A stretch of DNA of 35,062 nt from Stenotrophomonas panacihumi. Lineage in GTDB: Bacteria; Pseudomonadota; Gammaproteobacteria; Xanthomonadales; Xanthomonadaceae. Positions 1 through 11,099 of this stretch are shown in pieces (positions within the stretch are counted from its first letter, which is position 1; each line of letters starts with the position of its first letter). The DNA is taken from positions 1-35,062 of the forward strand of contig NZ_LLXU01000116.1 of NCBI RefSeq assembly GCF_001431645.1. The letters are read 5' to 3'. A model generated the notes under the pieces. That model was given only the letters and a program-made list of their open reading frames with translations. It ran no database searches and was not told the origin of the DNA. The position numbers and the translations under genes were made by a program.

Positions 1-78
1 TTCTACGGGTGGCTGTGGCGGTGTGGGCGCGGGCCAGGGCGGCCCGCGGGTGTTGCGGTCATACCAATAGCACGGGCT

Positions 79-1401
79 TCATGTCGCGTGCGTGTCCGGC
101 TCGCGCACGAGGACGCGCGCCGGGCCGAAATGACAGGAAAATTCGCTGCCCTTGCCGACTTCGCTCTCGATATCCAGGCGCGCCTGGTGCAGGCCGAGCA
201 CGTGCTTGACGATCGACAGGCCCAGGCCGGTGCCACCGCTTTCGCGCGAGCGGCTGCTGGAGACGCGATAGAAGCGTTCGGTGATGCGCGGCAGGTGCGA
301 GGCGGGAATGCCGTAGCCGGTGTCGCGCACCGCCAGCACCGCGCCGCCGTCGGCCTCGCGGGCGAAGCGGATGCTCACCGTGCCGCCGGCCGGGGTGTAG
401 CGCACGGCGTTGGTGACCAGGTTGGAGAACGCGCTGTGCAGTTCCTTGTTGGAGCCGAGCAGGTCGCAGTTCGCTTCGTCGTGCACTTCGATGGTGTGGC
501 GGCCGTGGCTGTGCGCTTCGGCTTCGCGACGCAGCGTGGCCAGCATCGGCGCCATCGCCACGGTCTCCTCGCCGATCTCGTCCTGCGATTCCAGGCGGGA
601 GAGGGTCAGCAGGTCCTCGACGAGCTGGGCCATGCGCTGCGACTGCTTGCGCATCTCGGTGAGCATCGGGCCCGAATCCGGGAAATCCTCCGGATCGAGC
701 ATGTCCAGGTAGCCGTGCACGACGGTCAGCGGCGTGCGCAGTTCGTGCGAGACGTTGGCGACGAAATCGCGGCGCACCTGCTCCAGGCGCAGCAGCTTGC
801 TGACGTCGCGCGCGACCAGCAGCCAGTAGTCGTCCGAATAGGGGATCAGGCGCAGGTTGAGGCGCAGGTTGGGATCGACCGGGGAGGGCGCGTCGAGCAT
901 CGGCTCGGCGTTGCGCCCGGCGGCCAGCCAGTGGGCCAGCGGCAGCGGCTGCAGGCGATCGACCACCGGCACGCCGAGGTCGCCCGGGTGATAGAGGCCC
1001 AGCAGGTTGCCGGCGGCTTCGTTGAACCACTGCACGCGCTGGCTGTTGCGGTCCACCACCACCACCGCGTCCGGCAGCGCGGCGGCGGCGGCGCGGTAGG
1101 TGCGCAGCATTTCCAGCAGGCGGCGCTTGCGCGTGCGCATCTCGCCCTGGCTGCGGTAGAGCAGGCGGTCGAGCTCGTTCCAGGCGCCCTGGGCCGGTTC
1201 GGGCTCCCAGCGCTGGCGGGCGGTGAGGCGGCGCAGCACGCGGCGCAGGCGCCAGTAGGACCAGGCCAGCGCGGCGAGCGAGGCGAGGGCCAGCGCCATC
1301 CAGGCGTGGCCAAGCACCAGGCCGATGGCAAGCGCGGCCAGCAGCCACAGCGCGAGCGCGCCGAGCGTCCGGATCCAGGCGGAACGGATGTGTTGGGGCA
1401 T
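79..1401 (-). CDS. phoR: Phosphate-regulon sensor histidine kinase PhoR
   Basis: Membrane sensor kinase that phosphorylates PhoB when phosphate is scarce. The 440-residue protein starts at the ATG at 1401, giving MPQHIRSAW; the longer reading upstream only adds residues overlapping phoB. Two hydrophobic segments (about 12-30 and 33-50) form the membrane anchor, followed by a PAS-like region (about 105-200), the phospho-acceptor His219 in the SHELRTPLT box, and an ATPase domain with the N box (NLVTNAVRY), DTGYGI and GTGLGL motifs. No large periplasmic loop is present, as expected for PhoR, which senses through the Pst/PhoU system. It lies 34 bases downstream of phoB on the same strand, so the two are almost certainly one operon. 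Length and domain order are normal for the family. Confidence 0.93.
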   Translation of the reverse strand: MPQHIRSAWIRTLGALALWLLAALAIGLVLGHAWMALALASLAALAWSYWRLRRVLRRLTARQRWEPEPAQGAWNELDRLLYRSQGEMRTRKRRLLEMLRTYRAAAAALPDAVVVVDRNSQRVQWFNEAAGNLLGLYHPGDLGVPVVDRLQPLPLAHWLAAGRNAEPMLDAPSPVDPNLRLNLRLIPYSDDYWLLVARDVSKLLRLEQVRRDFVANVSHELRTPLTVVHGYLDMLDPEDFPDSGPMLTEMRKQSQRMAQLVEDLLTLSRLESQDEIGEETVAMAPMLATLRREAEAHSHGRHTIEVHDEANCDLLGSNKELHSAFSNLVTNAVRYTPAGGTVSIRFAREADGGAVLAVRDTGYGIPASHLPRITERFYRVSSSRSRESGGTGLGLSIVKHVLGLHQARLDIESEVGKGSEFSCHFGPARVLVREPDTHAT

Positions 1402-1435
1402 GGGAGCGATGACCGGCGGCGTGGAGCGGATGCCG

Positions 1436-2125
1436 TCAGGTCGCCGCCGAGAACCGGTAACCCGATCCACGCACGGTCTGCACCATGTTTTCCAGGCCGA
1501 ACGGTTCCAGCGTCTTGCGCAGGCGGCGGATGTGCACGTCGATCGTGCGCTCCTCGACGTAAACGCTGCCGCCCCAGACGTGGTCCAGCAGCTGGGTGCG
1601 GCTGTAGACGCGCTCGGGGTGGGTCATGAAGAAGTGCAGCAGGCGGTATTCGGTCGGGCCGATCGGCACCGGCGAATCACCGGCGAACACGCGGTGCGCG
1701 GCGCCATCGATGCGCAGTTCGCCCACTGCCACGCTGCCGTCCTCGTCGTCGTCGCGGGCGCGGCGCATGACCGCGCGGATGCGCGCCAGCAGCTCGCGGG
1801 CCGAGAAGGGCTTGACCACGTAGTCGTCCACGCCGGCTTCCAGGCCGCCGACGCGGTCGTTCTCCTCGCCGCGCGCGGTCAGCATGATGATCGGGATCTC
1901 GCGCGTCAGCGTGTCCTTGCGCCAGCGGCGCGCCAGATCCAGGCCGCTGGTGCCCGGCAGCATCCAGTCCAGCAGGATCAGGTCCGGGACGCGGTCGGCG
2001 ATCGCCGTCTGCGCCTCGCGGGCGTCGCCGGCGTGGATCGGCTCGAATTCACCCTTGCGCAGGGCAAAGGCGACCATGTCGCGGATCGCGGGTTCGTCAT
2101 CGACGATCAGGATGCGTTTCTGCAC
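1436..2125 (-). CDS. phoB: Phosphate-regulon response regulator PhoB
   Basis: OmpR-family transcription factor activating phosphate-starvation genes after phosphorylation by PhoR. I chose the GTG at 2125 (VQKRILIVDDE), which gives 229 residues, the length of E. coli PhoB; the open frame continues to 2296 but that extension is unlike any PhoB. The receiver domain (about 4-120) has the acidic pair at DDE, phospho-acceptor Asp53 (LLDWMLPG) and Lys105 (VKPF). The winged-helix DNA-binding domain ends with the usual recognition region (VYVEERTIDVHIRRLRKTLEP) split over its last hundred residues. A Pho box is present 38-66 bases upstream of the start, so autoregulation is likely. phoR follows 34 bases downstream. 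Confidence 0.95.
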   Translation of the reverse strand: MQKRILIVDDEPAIRDMVAFALRKGEFEPIHAGDAREAQTAIADRVPDLILLDWMLPGTSGLDLARRWRKDTLTREIPIIMLTARGEENDRVGGLEAGVDDYVVKPFSARELLARIRAVMRRARDDDEDGSVAVGELRIDGAAHRVFAGDSPVPIGPTEYRLLHFFMTHPERVYSRTQLLDHVWGGSVYVEERTIDVHIRRLRKTLEPFGLENMVQTVRGSGYRFSAAT

Positions 2126-2162
2126 GCGGCTACCGTGGGGGATTGCGGATGGTCGCCAGTAG

Positions 2163-2191
2163 ACTACGGTTTTATGACGGACATGTGACGG
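2163..2191 (-). promoter_or_regulatory. Pho box upstream of phoB (three half-sites)
   Basis: Read on the minus strand there are three 7-base half-sites, CCGTCAC (2191-2185), CCGTCAT (2180-2174) and CCGTAGT (2169-2163), separated by the 4-base AT-rich spacers ATGT and AAAA. This gives an exact 11-base period. The classical Pho box is two CTGTCAT-like repeats with a 4-base AT-rich spacer, so the match is close in sequence and exact in geometry. TAGTCT (2167-2162) could serve as a -10 element, with the box replacing the -35. It is placed to drive phoBR. Confidence 0.8.
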
Positions 2192-2204
2192 TACCGGCCC
2201 GGCG

Positions 2205-3842
2205 TCAGCGCGACAGCTCCGGGTCGCGCACGCCCTGGCGGCGCAGCTCCAGCACGGTCGGGGTGATGGCCGCGATGCGGGCATCGACCCGGGCACGGGT
2301 GACGTAGTCCAGGTCCTGGCGCTTGAGCGCCTGCAGCTGGATCAGTGCCTGCTCGGCGCGCCCGTTCAGGAAGGCGGCTTCGGCATAGGCCTCGCTGGCC
2401 CGGTGCGGGTTGCCCGCCAGCTCGCTGGCCCGCGCATAAGTCTGCTGGAACACCGGATCCTCGGCCGCCCGCCGCGCCAGCGGTTCCAGGATCTGCTGGG
2501 CGCGCCGGCCGGCCGCCGCGGTGGCCTGTTCGTTGAGCAGGGCGGCATAGGTGAGCACCACCGGGCGGCTGTCCGGGTGGTCGTGCAGCAGCTGTTCGAA
2601 GCGCTGGTTGGCCTGCTCGGCCTGGCCGGCGCGGGTCTGCGCCTCGCCCAGGGCCAGGGCGATCCACAGGTTGTCCGGGTGGTCTTCCAGCAACGCCGAG
2701 AACGTGTGCATCACGTTGGCCTGGCTGTCGCTGTTGCGCATGTGGGCCAGCGCCAGGCCGTAGCGCTGGGCGTCGGTGAGGCCCTTCGGGCTGCCCCGGC
2801 GCAGGTCCTCGTATTCGCGGATCGCCGCGCCCGGGGTGTTGGCGCTGAGCACGCGCAGGCGCTCCTTGGCCCAGGCGAACTGCCCGCTGTTGCCGCGCGT
2901 GGCCGCGTCGAACGGCACCTGGAAGGTGTAGGGCAGCAGCGGATTGTTGCTGGTGCCCAGCGGCTCGGAGAGCGAGGGGTCGGAAGGATTCACCCGCACC
3001 TGTTCGGTGGCGCCCGGCACGCTGGTGGTGAGCAGGACGGTGTCCTTCTTCATCTGCTCGGCGCGCGCCTTGGCCTCGACGATGCGCGTGGTGGTGACCG
3101 GGTGGGTCTGCAGGTAGTCCGGCGCGCTGTAGCCGCCCTCGTTGCCGCGCATCGCCAGCGACATGCGCTCGAAGAAGCCGGCCATGGCGTCCACGTCGTA
3201 GCCGCTGCGGGCGAGGGTTCGGATGCCGAGGCGGTCGGCTTCCGATTCGTTGGAGCGGGTGTAGTTGATCTGCCGCTGCGCCATCAGGCCCATGGCGCTG
3301 GTGATGCTGGCCATGGTCGCGTCGCCGCTGGAGTTGCCGCCGGCGCTCTGCGCGGCGATCACCGCGGCCAGCATGCCGAGCAGGATCGGGATCTGGTCGC
3401 GCTGGGTGCGCTCCACCCCGCGCAGCACGTGCTGCTGGGTGACGTGGGCGATTTCGTGCGAGAGCACCGCGGCCACTTCGTCCTCGCGCTCGGCGGTGAG
3501 CACCAGGCCGGCGTTGACCGCCACGTAGCCGCCGAGCGTGGCGAAGGCGTTGATCTGCCGCTCGCGCAGCATGAAGAAGGTGAACGGCTGCTGCGGCTGG
3601 TCGCTGTTGGCGCCCAGGCGCTGGCCCATGGTCTGCAGCCAGTCCTCGATCAGCGGATCCTGCAGCACGTAGCCGTAGTTGCGCAGCTCGGCCAGCATCA
3701 TCTTGCCGTACTCGGCCTGGCGGGCCGGGGTGAGCAGTTCGCCGGCGGAGGAGCCGATATCCGGCAGCCGGCTCTCCTGGGCGGGGCTGACGCCGGCGGC
3801 GAGGGCCAGGGTGACGGCGGTGGCAAGCAGCAGGTGGCGCAA
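2205..3842 (-). CDS. bepA: Periplasmic M48 metalloprotease/chaperone, BepA (YfgC) family
   Basis: Predicted periplasmic zinc metalloprotease that assists outer-membrane protein assembly and removes misfolded LptD or BAM substrates in E. coli. I chose the TTG at 3842 because GGAG lies 6 bases upstream and the product begins with a clean signal peptide (MRHLLLATAVTLALAAG, cleavage near SPAQ). This gives 545 residues; reading on to 3998 adds a non-signal-like leader. The catalytic HEIAH is at 129-133 and the third zinc ligand lies in NESEAD (198-203). The C-terminal third is helical TPR-like repeat sequence (AQRYGLALAHM, LWIALALGEAQ, PVVLTYAALLNEQ). It is divergent from the glutaredoxin gene and lies 79 bases upstream of phoB on the same strand. 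Confidence 0.88.
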   Translation of the reverse strand: MRHLLLATAVTLALAAGVSPAQESRLPDIGSSAGELLTPARQAEYGKMMLAELRNYGYVLQDPLIEDWLQTMGQRLGANSDQPQQPFTFFMLRERQINAFATLGGYVAVNAGLVLTAEREDEVAAVLSHEIAHVTQQHVLRGVERTQRDQIPILLGMLAAVIAAQSAGGNSSGDATMASITSAMGLMAQRQINYTRSNESEADRLGIRTLARSGYDVDAMAGFFERMSLAMRGNEGGYSAPDYLQTHPVTTTRIVEAKARAEQMKKDTVLLTTSVPGATEQVRVNPSDPSLSEPLGTSNNPLLPYTFQVPFDAATRGNSGQFAWAKERLRVLSANTPGAAIREYEDLRRGSPKGLTDAQRYGLALAHMRNSDSQANVMHTFSALLEDHPDNLWIALALGEAQTRAGQAEQANQRFEQLLHDHPDSRPVVLTYAALLNEQATAAAGRRAQQILEPLARRAAEDPVFQQTYARASELAGNPHRASEAYAEAAFLNGRAEQALIQLQALKRQDLDYVTRARVDARIAAITPTVLELRRQGVRDPELSR

Positions 3843-3920
3843 GGCGGGCTCCGGCAGTGAGGCGTCGCCGGCTGGCCGGCGCGTGAATGCGTAGCGGTCC
3901 ACAGTGTTGCGGCCGGCGGC

Positions 3921-3950
3921 TCGAAATTCCAGCGGGCCGTTACCATATTG
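3921..3950 (+). promoter_or_regulatory. Candidate sigma-70 promoter for grxC
   Basis: TCGAAA (3921-3926) and CATATT (3945-3950) are separated by 18 bases, each matching four of six consensus positions. It lies 29 bases before the grxC start in the 137-base divergent spacer with bepA. This is a weak call based on hexamers only. Confidence 0.35.
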
Positions 3951-3979
3951 CAGACCACTGAACCCACGCGGAGTTTCCC

Positions 3980-4288
3980 GTGAACGACACCGTTGCACCG
4001 GCCCCGGGCGGCACGCCCCGGATCCGGCTCTATTCCACCGCCATCTGCCCGTACTGCGTGGCGGCCAAGAACTTCCTCAAGAGCAAGGGACAGCAGTGGG
4101 AGGAAGTCCGCATCGACCTGGACCCGGCCGAGCGCGAGAAGATGGTGGCGCTGGCCAAGCGCACCAGCGTGCCGCAGATCTTCATCGGCGACGTCCACGT
4201 CGGCGGCTACGACGACATGATGGCGCTGCACCGCGCCGGCAAGCTGGAGCCGCTGCTGGCGGGCCAGGGCCCGGAGGCGCAGGCATGA
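3980..4288 (+). CDS. grxC: Glutaredoxin 3-type (GrxC)
   Basis: Small cytoplasmic dithiol glutaredoxin that reduces protein disulfides and glutathione mixed disulfides. The 102-residue protein has the CPYC active site (Cys23-Cys26), the cis-proline loop TSVPQIFIG, and the GGYDDM segment that binds glutathione, in the spacing typical of GrxC. The start is GTG at 3980, supported by GGAG 6 bases upstream. About 12 extra N-terminal residues precede the thioredoxin-fold strand compared with E. coli Grx3. The stop codon overlaps the start of the next gene as ATGA (4285-4288), so translation of the two is probably coupled. Confidence 0.92.
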   Translation: MNDTVAPAPGGTPRIRLYSTAICPYCVAAKNFLKSKGQQWEEVRIDLDPAEREKMVALAKRTSVPQIFIGDVHVGGYDDMMALHRAGKLEPLLAGQGPEAQA

Positions 4289-4686
4289 GCGGCCCGCAGA
4301 CCCACGAGGACGAGGCCGACCGCGTCCGCGCCTTCACCGAATTCCGCCAGCGCATGAACAAGCGCATCCTGGACGAGCCGAACCAGGTGGTGCGGCGTTT
4401 CTTCGCCCTCGACACGCAGACCTACCAGGCCGGCGCGCTGGACGTGAAGACCAAGGAGCTGCTGGGCCTGGTGGCTTCGATGGTGCTGCGTTGCGACGAC
4501 TGCATCAGCTACCACGTCGCCCAGTGCAAGGAAGTGGGCGTGACCCGGGAAGAGTTCTTCGAGACCTTCTCGGTGGGCCTGGTGGTGGGCGGTTCGATCG
4601 TGATCCCGCACCTGCGGCGCGCGGTGGACTTCCTGGACCAGCTCGAGGGCGGCGCGGCCGCCCCGGACGCGCATTCTCACGATTGA
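4285..4686 (+). CDS. Carboxymuconolactone decarboxylase/AhpD-like protein
   Basis: This 133-residue protein belongs to the CMD/AhpD-like fold. The signature is a CxxC-x3-H element, Cys70-Asp-Asp-Cys73 with His77 (RCDDCISYH), inside a helical repeat region. In AhpD the two cysteines carry out peroxidase or disulfide reductase chemistry, while in true carboxymuconolactone decarboxylases the cysteines are absent. A redox role is therefore more likely, and coupling to a glutaredoxin gene through an ATGA overlap supports that. The ATG at 4285 is the natural start. The actual substrate cannot be told from sequence; the E-rich N-terminus is unremarkable. Confidence 0.85.
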   Translation: MSGPQTHEDEADRVRAFTEFRQRMNKRILDEPNQVVRRFFALDTQTYQAGALDVKTKELLGLVASMVLRCDDCISYHVAQCKEVGVTREEFFETFSVGLVVGGSIVIPHLRRAVDFLDQLEGGAAAPDAHSHD

Positions 4687-4751
4687 GCCCGCCTGCGCCG
4701 CCGCCCCGGGGGCTCCCCGGGGCGTGCAGGCCAAGTTCGACCAATGTCGGT

Positions 4752-4781
4752 TTGGGGGGCGGGAGCCCGATCGGGCATAAT
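4752..4781 (+). promoter_or_regulatory. Candidate promoter for isocitrate dehydrogenase
   Basis: TTGGGG (4752-4757) and CATAAT (4776-4781) are spaced by 18 bases, upstream of the dehydrogenase start at 4875. The -10 matches five of six positions, the -35 three. A GC-rich hairpin (CCCCGGGG-type, about 4704-4721) just after the preceding stop may end the grxC transcript, although it has no T tract. Confidence 0.42.
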
Positions 4782-4874
4782 TCCGCTACTGGCATTCGCA
4801 TGCGCACGGCGCCGCCAGGCAGCCCGCGCTCCCGTCTTCAAAGACTCCATCCCCCGTTCGGAATCCCTTTACTT

Positions 4875-5882
4875 ATGACGCAGACAATCACGGTCATCCG
4901 CGGCGACGGCATCGGCCCGGAGATCATGGACGCCACCCTGCACGTGCTCGACGCCCTGCAGGCCGGCCTCACCTACGAATACGCCGACGCCGGCCTGGTC
5001 GCGCTGGAAAAGCATGGCGACCTGCTGCCCGAGGCCACCCTGGCCTCCATCGCCAAGAACAAGGTGGCGCTGAAGAGCCCGCTGACCACCCCGGTCGGCG
5101 AGGGTTTCAGCTCGATCAACGTGGCGCTGCGCCGCAAGTTCGACCTGTACGCCAATGTGCGTCCGGCCAAGTCGTTCCCGAACACCAAGTCGCGCTTCGC
5201 CGACGGCGTGGACCTGATCACCGTTCGCGAGAACACCGAAGGCGCGTACCTGAGCGAAGGCCAGACCGTGTCCGAGGACGGCGAAACCGCTTTCTCCGGC
5301 ACCAAGATCACCCGCAAGGGCTCCGAGCGCATCGTGCGCTACGCCTTCGAGCTGGCCAAGAACACCGGCCGCAAGAAGGTCACCGCGGTGCACAAGGCCA
5401 ACATCATCAAGTCGACCTCGGGCCTGTTCCTGAAGGTCGCGCGTGAAGTCGCCGCGCAGTACCCGGACATCGAGTTCCAGGAAATGATCGTCGACAACGC
5501 CTGCATGCAGCTGGTGATGCGTCCGGAGCAGTTCGACATCATCGTCACCACCAACCTGTTCGGCGACATCATCTCCGACCTGTGCGCCGGCCTGGTCGGC
5601 GGCCTGGGCCTGGCCCCGGGCGCGAACATCGGCGTCGATGCGGCGATCTTCGAGGCCGTGCACGGCTCGGCGCCGGACATCGCAGGCCAGGGCAAGGCCA
5701 ATCCCTGCGCCCTGCTGCTGGGCGCGGCGCAGATGCTGGACCACGTCGGCCAGCCGCAGAACGCCGAGCGCCTGCGCAACGCCATCGTGGCGACGCTGGA
5801 AGCCAAGGATTCGCTGACCCCCGACCTGGGCGGCACCGGCAACACCATGGGCTTCGCCAAGGCGATCGCCAGCCGCCTGTAA
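4875..5882 (+). CDS. icd: NAD-dependent isocitrate dehydrogenase
   Basis: TCA-cycle enzyme converting isocitrate to 2-oxoglutarate and CO2. At 335 residues it belongs to the short, mitochondrial-like branch and not to the 416-residue E. coli Icd type. The N-terminal RGDGIGPEI, the substrate motif SPLTTPVGEGF with NVALRRKFDLYANVRP, the VRENTEGAY block and the metal-binding DIISDL region are all present. The coenzyme loop reads APDIAGQGKANP with Asp268-Ile269; in the E. coli enzyme the corresponding Lys-Tyr pair binds the NADP phosphate, and Asp-Ile is the NAD-specific combination. A homoisocitrate or isopropylmalate dehydrogenase is the alternative, but the substrate loop favours isocitrate. 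The ATG at 4875 is chosen because the open frame upstream carries no homology. Confidence 0.88.
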   Translation: MTQTITVIRGDGIGPEIMDATLHVLDALQAGLTYEYADAGLVALEKHGDLLPEATLASIAKNKVALKSPLTTPVGEGFSSINVALRRKFDLYANVRPAKSFPNTKSRFADGVDLITVRENTEGAYLSEGQTVSEDGETAFSGTKITRKGSERIVRYAFELAKNTGRKKVTAVHKANIIKSTSGLFLKVAREVAAQYPDIEFQEMIVDNACMQLVMRPEQFDIIVTTNLFGDIISDLCAGLVGGLGLAPGANIGVDAAIFEAVHGSAPDIAGQGKANPCALLLGAAQMLDHVGQPQNAERLRNAIVATLEAKDSLTPDLGGTGNTMGFAKAIASRL

Positions 5883-5921
5883 GCGGCCGATGGCGTCCCC
5901 GGACGCAGTGCGGGAAACACG

Positions 5922-5954
5922 AAGGGCATCGCGGGAGACCGCGATGCCCTTTTC
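5922..5954 (+). terminator. Intrinsic terminator after isocitrate dehydrogenase
   Basis: A perfect 13-base stem AAGGGCATCGCGG / CCGCGATGCCCTT (5922-5934, 5939-5951) with a GAGA tetraloop, followed by TTC. It lies between two convergent genes and, being symmetrical, may serve both. Confidence 0.82.
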
Positions 5955-5957
5955 GCA

Positions 5958-9395
<3,438 letters not shown>

Positions 9396-9440
9396 CGGCA
9401 GGCATCAGGGAGGACGCAAACCCTTCAGCCTAGCATGCGG

Positions 9441-9468
9441 CCCCGGCCCCGCAAGGGGCCGGGGTTTT
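9441..9468 (+). terminator. Hairpin with T tract next to the BI-1 gene
   Basis: CCCCGGCCCC / GGGGCCGGGG (9441-9450, 9455-9464) with a GCAA loop, followed on the plus strand by TTTT. The adjacent genes both run on the minus strand, so the T tract is on the wrong side for them; the very strong stem could still slow or end the minus transcript. It separates the BI-1 gene from the hybrid kinase. Confidence 0.5.
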
Positions 9469-9471
9469 ACC

Positions 9472-10236
9472 TCAGTTGCGCGACTGCAGCTTGGACAGCA
9501 GGCGCAGGAATTCGATGTACAGCCACACCAGCGTCACCATCAGGCCGAACGCGCCGTACCACTCCATGTACTTCGGCGCGCCCTGCTGGACGCCGTTCTC
9601 GATGAAGTCGAAATCCAGCACCAGGTTCAGCGCCGCGATGACCACCACGAACAGGCTGAAGCCGATGCCGATCAGGCCGGATTCGTGGATGAAGGGAACG
9701 CTGACGTTGAAGAAGCCCAGCACGATGGTCGCCAGGTACACCAGCGCGATGCCGCCGGTGGCCGCCACGACGCCGAGCTTGAAGTTCTCGGTGGCCTTGA
9801 TCAGCCCGCTGCGGTAGGCGAACAGCAGCGCGAACAGCGTGCCGACGGTCAGCAGCACGGCCTGGAACACGATGCCGTTGAAGCGTTGTTCGTAGATGGC
9901 CGAGATCGCGCCCAGGAAGAAGCCTTCCAGCAGGGCGTAGAGGGGCGCGGTGACCGGTGCCCACTTCGCCTTGAAGGTGGTGATCATCGCGACGATGAAG
10001 CCGCCGATCGCCCCGCCCAGCAGGTAGAACCTGGCCACCGGCAACGCCTCGCCGTCCGGCGTGAGGGTCTGGCTCCATGCGAACGCGGCGGTCAGCAGGG
10101 CCAGCAGCAGGAGTATCCCGGTCTTGTTGACGGTGCCGTTGAGGGTCATCGCATCGGCATCGCGGCGCACGACGCTGCCGCTGCCGATGTCGAGGAAGGT
10201 GGATTCCTGGAGCGCGGGGTTGCCACTGCGGAACAT
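9472..10236 (-). CDS. Bax inhibitor-1/YccA family membrane protein
   Basis: A 254-residue polytopic inner-membrane protein of the BI-1 (TMBIM) family. About seven hydrophobic segments are visible, among them ILLLLALLTAAFAW, FYLLGGAIGGFIVAMI, YALLEGFFLGAISAIY, ALVYLATIVLGFF and LFVVVIAALNLVLDFDFIE, the last containing the family's acidic membrane residues. Relatives such as YetJ carry a pH-dependent calcium leak, and E. coli YccA modulates the FtsH protease; which applies here is not visible. The ATG at 10236 is chosen because AAGGAG lies just upstream. The gene stands alone between the hybrid kinase and the tRNA cluster. Confidence 0.88.
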   Translation of the reverse strand: MFRSGNPALQESTFLDIGSGSVVRRDADAMTLNGTVNKTGILLLLALLTAAFAWSQTLTPDGEALPVARFYLLGGAIGGFIVAMITTFKAKWAPVTAPLYALLEGFFLGAISAIYEQRFNGIVFQAVLLTVGTLFALLFAYRSGLIKATENFKLGVVAATGGIALVYLATIVLGFFNVSVPFIHESGLIGIGFSLFVVVIAALNLVLDFDFIENGVQQGAPKYMEWYGAFGLMVTLVWLYIEFLRLLSKLQSRN

Positions 10237-10334
10237 GGGGAGATCTCCTTGAGGGGTAGGGCGGGCCGTCTTGGCCCGACGGTTCCAGCATATCCCATGC
10301 ACCCGGAGGCCCACCGGCGCGGCCCGGTCCGAGA

Positions 10335-10364
10335 TTGACACTGCGGCCGGCTTGTCCGGACAAT
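10335..10364 (+). promoter_or_regulatory. Promoter for tRNA-Pro/tRNA-Arg
   Basis: A perfect -35 TTGACA (10335-10340) and GACAAT (10359-10364) with an 18-base spacer. Transcription would begin near 10371, about 39 bases before the mature 5' end of tRNA-Pro. Confidence 0.65.
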
Positions 10365-10409
10365 GCACGACCCCCGCGCGCCGCCGGCGCCGGGTCTCGT
10401 GAGTTCAAC

Positions 10410-10486
10410 CGGGGTATAGCGCAGTCTGGTAGCGCGCCTGCTTTGGGAGCAGGATGTCGGGGGTTCGAATCCCTCTACCCCGACCA
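10410..10486 (+). tRNA. tRNA-Pro (anticodon TGG)
   Basis: 77-base cloverleaf: acceptor CGGGGTA/TACCCCG, anticodon stem CCTGC/GCAGG with loop TTTGGGA, T loop GGTTCGAAT, encoded CCA. Confidence 0.96.
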
Positions 10487-10516
10487 CTCGATCCGCCGGG
10501 GCCGTGTCGCCCTCAA

Positions 10517-10593
10517 GCGCCCGTAGCTCAACCGGATAGAGCACCGGCCTTCTAAGCCGGCGGTTACAGGTTCGAGTCCTGTCGGGCGCGCCA
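10517..10593 (+). tRNA. tRNA-Arg (anticodon TCT)
   Basis: 77-base cloverleaf: acceptor GCGCCCG/CGGGCGC, anticodon stem CCGGC/GCCGG with loop CTTCTAA, encoded CCA. Only 30 bases after tRNA-Pro, so a shared transcript is likely. Confidence 0.96.
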
Positions 10594-10649
10594 TCGATGC
10601 TAGCCACGTCACGCGCGTGTTCGCCTATTCCGCGTTGCATGGATGGCCA

Positions 10650-11030
10650 ATGAAGATCAGTCGTGAAGCACCGGATGCGCAGGCGCTGGCCGCAATCGGG
10701 TGCGTCGCCGCACGGTTGCTGTGCGAGGAAGATTTCCATGCGCTCGGGGTGCACTGGGGTTACGCCATCGCCCTGGGTCGCGACCCGGCGGTGGCCATCG
10801 CGGAAGATCTTGCGGCGTGTCTTCGCGAGCGAGGCGCCTTGAGGCTGGACATCGCGTCAATGCCGCCACCCTCAGTGCGCTACTTCGACGCGAATGACGC
10901 GGGGCTGTTCGCCCTGGTCGAGCAGTGCATTGGCACGGACGGGAGCGGACCTGTACTGCTGGAACTGATCGTCAGCGACGACGGCACGGATCGGCACGTC
11001 ATGATCGAGCAGGTGAGCGCATCTGGGTGA
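10650..11030 (+). CDS. Hypothetical protein (126 aa) in tRNA cluster
   Basis: I do not recognise this protein. It starts with MKISREAPDAQ at the ATG at 10650; a GTG at 10617 would add 11 residues. It is soluble, with no signal peptide or membrane segment, and mixes hydrophobic and acidic stretches (DFHALGVHWGYAIALG, LLELIVSDDGTDRHVMIEQ) suggesting a small alpha/beta fold. The third-position GC bias is like that of the neighbouring genes. It begins 57 bases after tRNA-Arg and has only a weak ribosome binding site, so expression from the tRNA promoter is possible. No function is assigned. Confidence 0.55.
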   Translation: MKISREAPDAQALAAIGCVAARLLCEEDFHALGVHWGYAIALGRDPAVAIAEDLAACLRERGALRLDIASMPPPSVRYFDANDAGLFALVEQCIGTDGSGPVLLELIVSDDGTDRHVMIEQVSASG

Positions 11031-11099
11031 GTTGGCGTGTCATGCCGCTGTCATGGCGCGCATGCCTACTCGCCAGACAGGGGCAAGGAGGCGGGTGCG

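Noticed and set aside
1..78. Possible start of a next gene (such as ppk) after phoR
   Set aside because: The only ATG-led frame here gives 19 residues and then stops. Nothing identifiable remains before the window edge.
88..1629. Long plus-strand open frame (513 codons) antisense to phoR and phoB
   Set aside because: It is the mirror of highly biased GC-rich codons on the other strand. The phoR and phoB domains are unmistakable, and the antisense product has low-complexity Ala/Val/Arg/Gln composition.
3843..3998. N-terminal extension of BepA and a sigma-E promoter for it
   Set aside because: The extension precedes a clean signal peptide and lacks homology. GGAATTT resembles a sigma-E -35, but no acceptable -10 follows at 15-17 bases.
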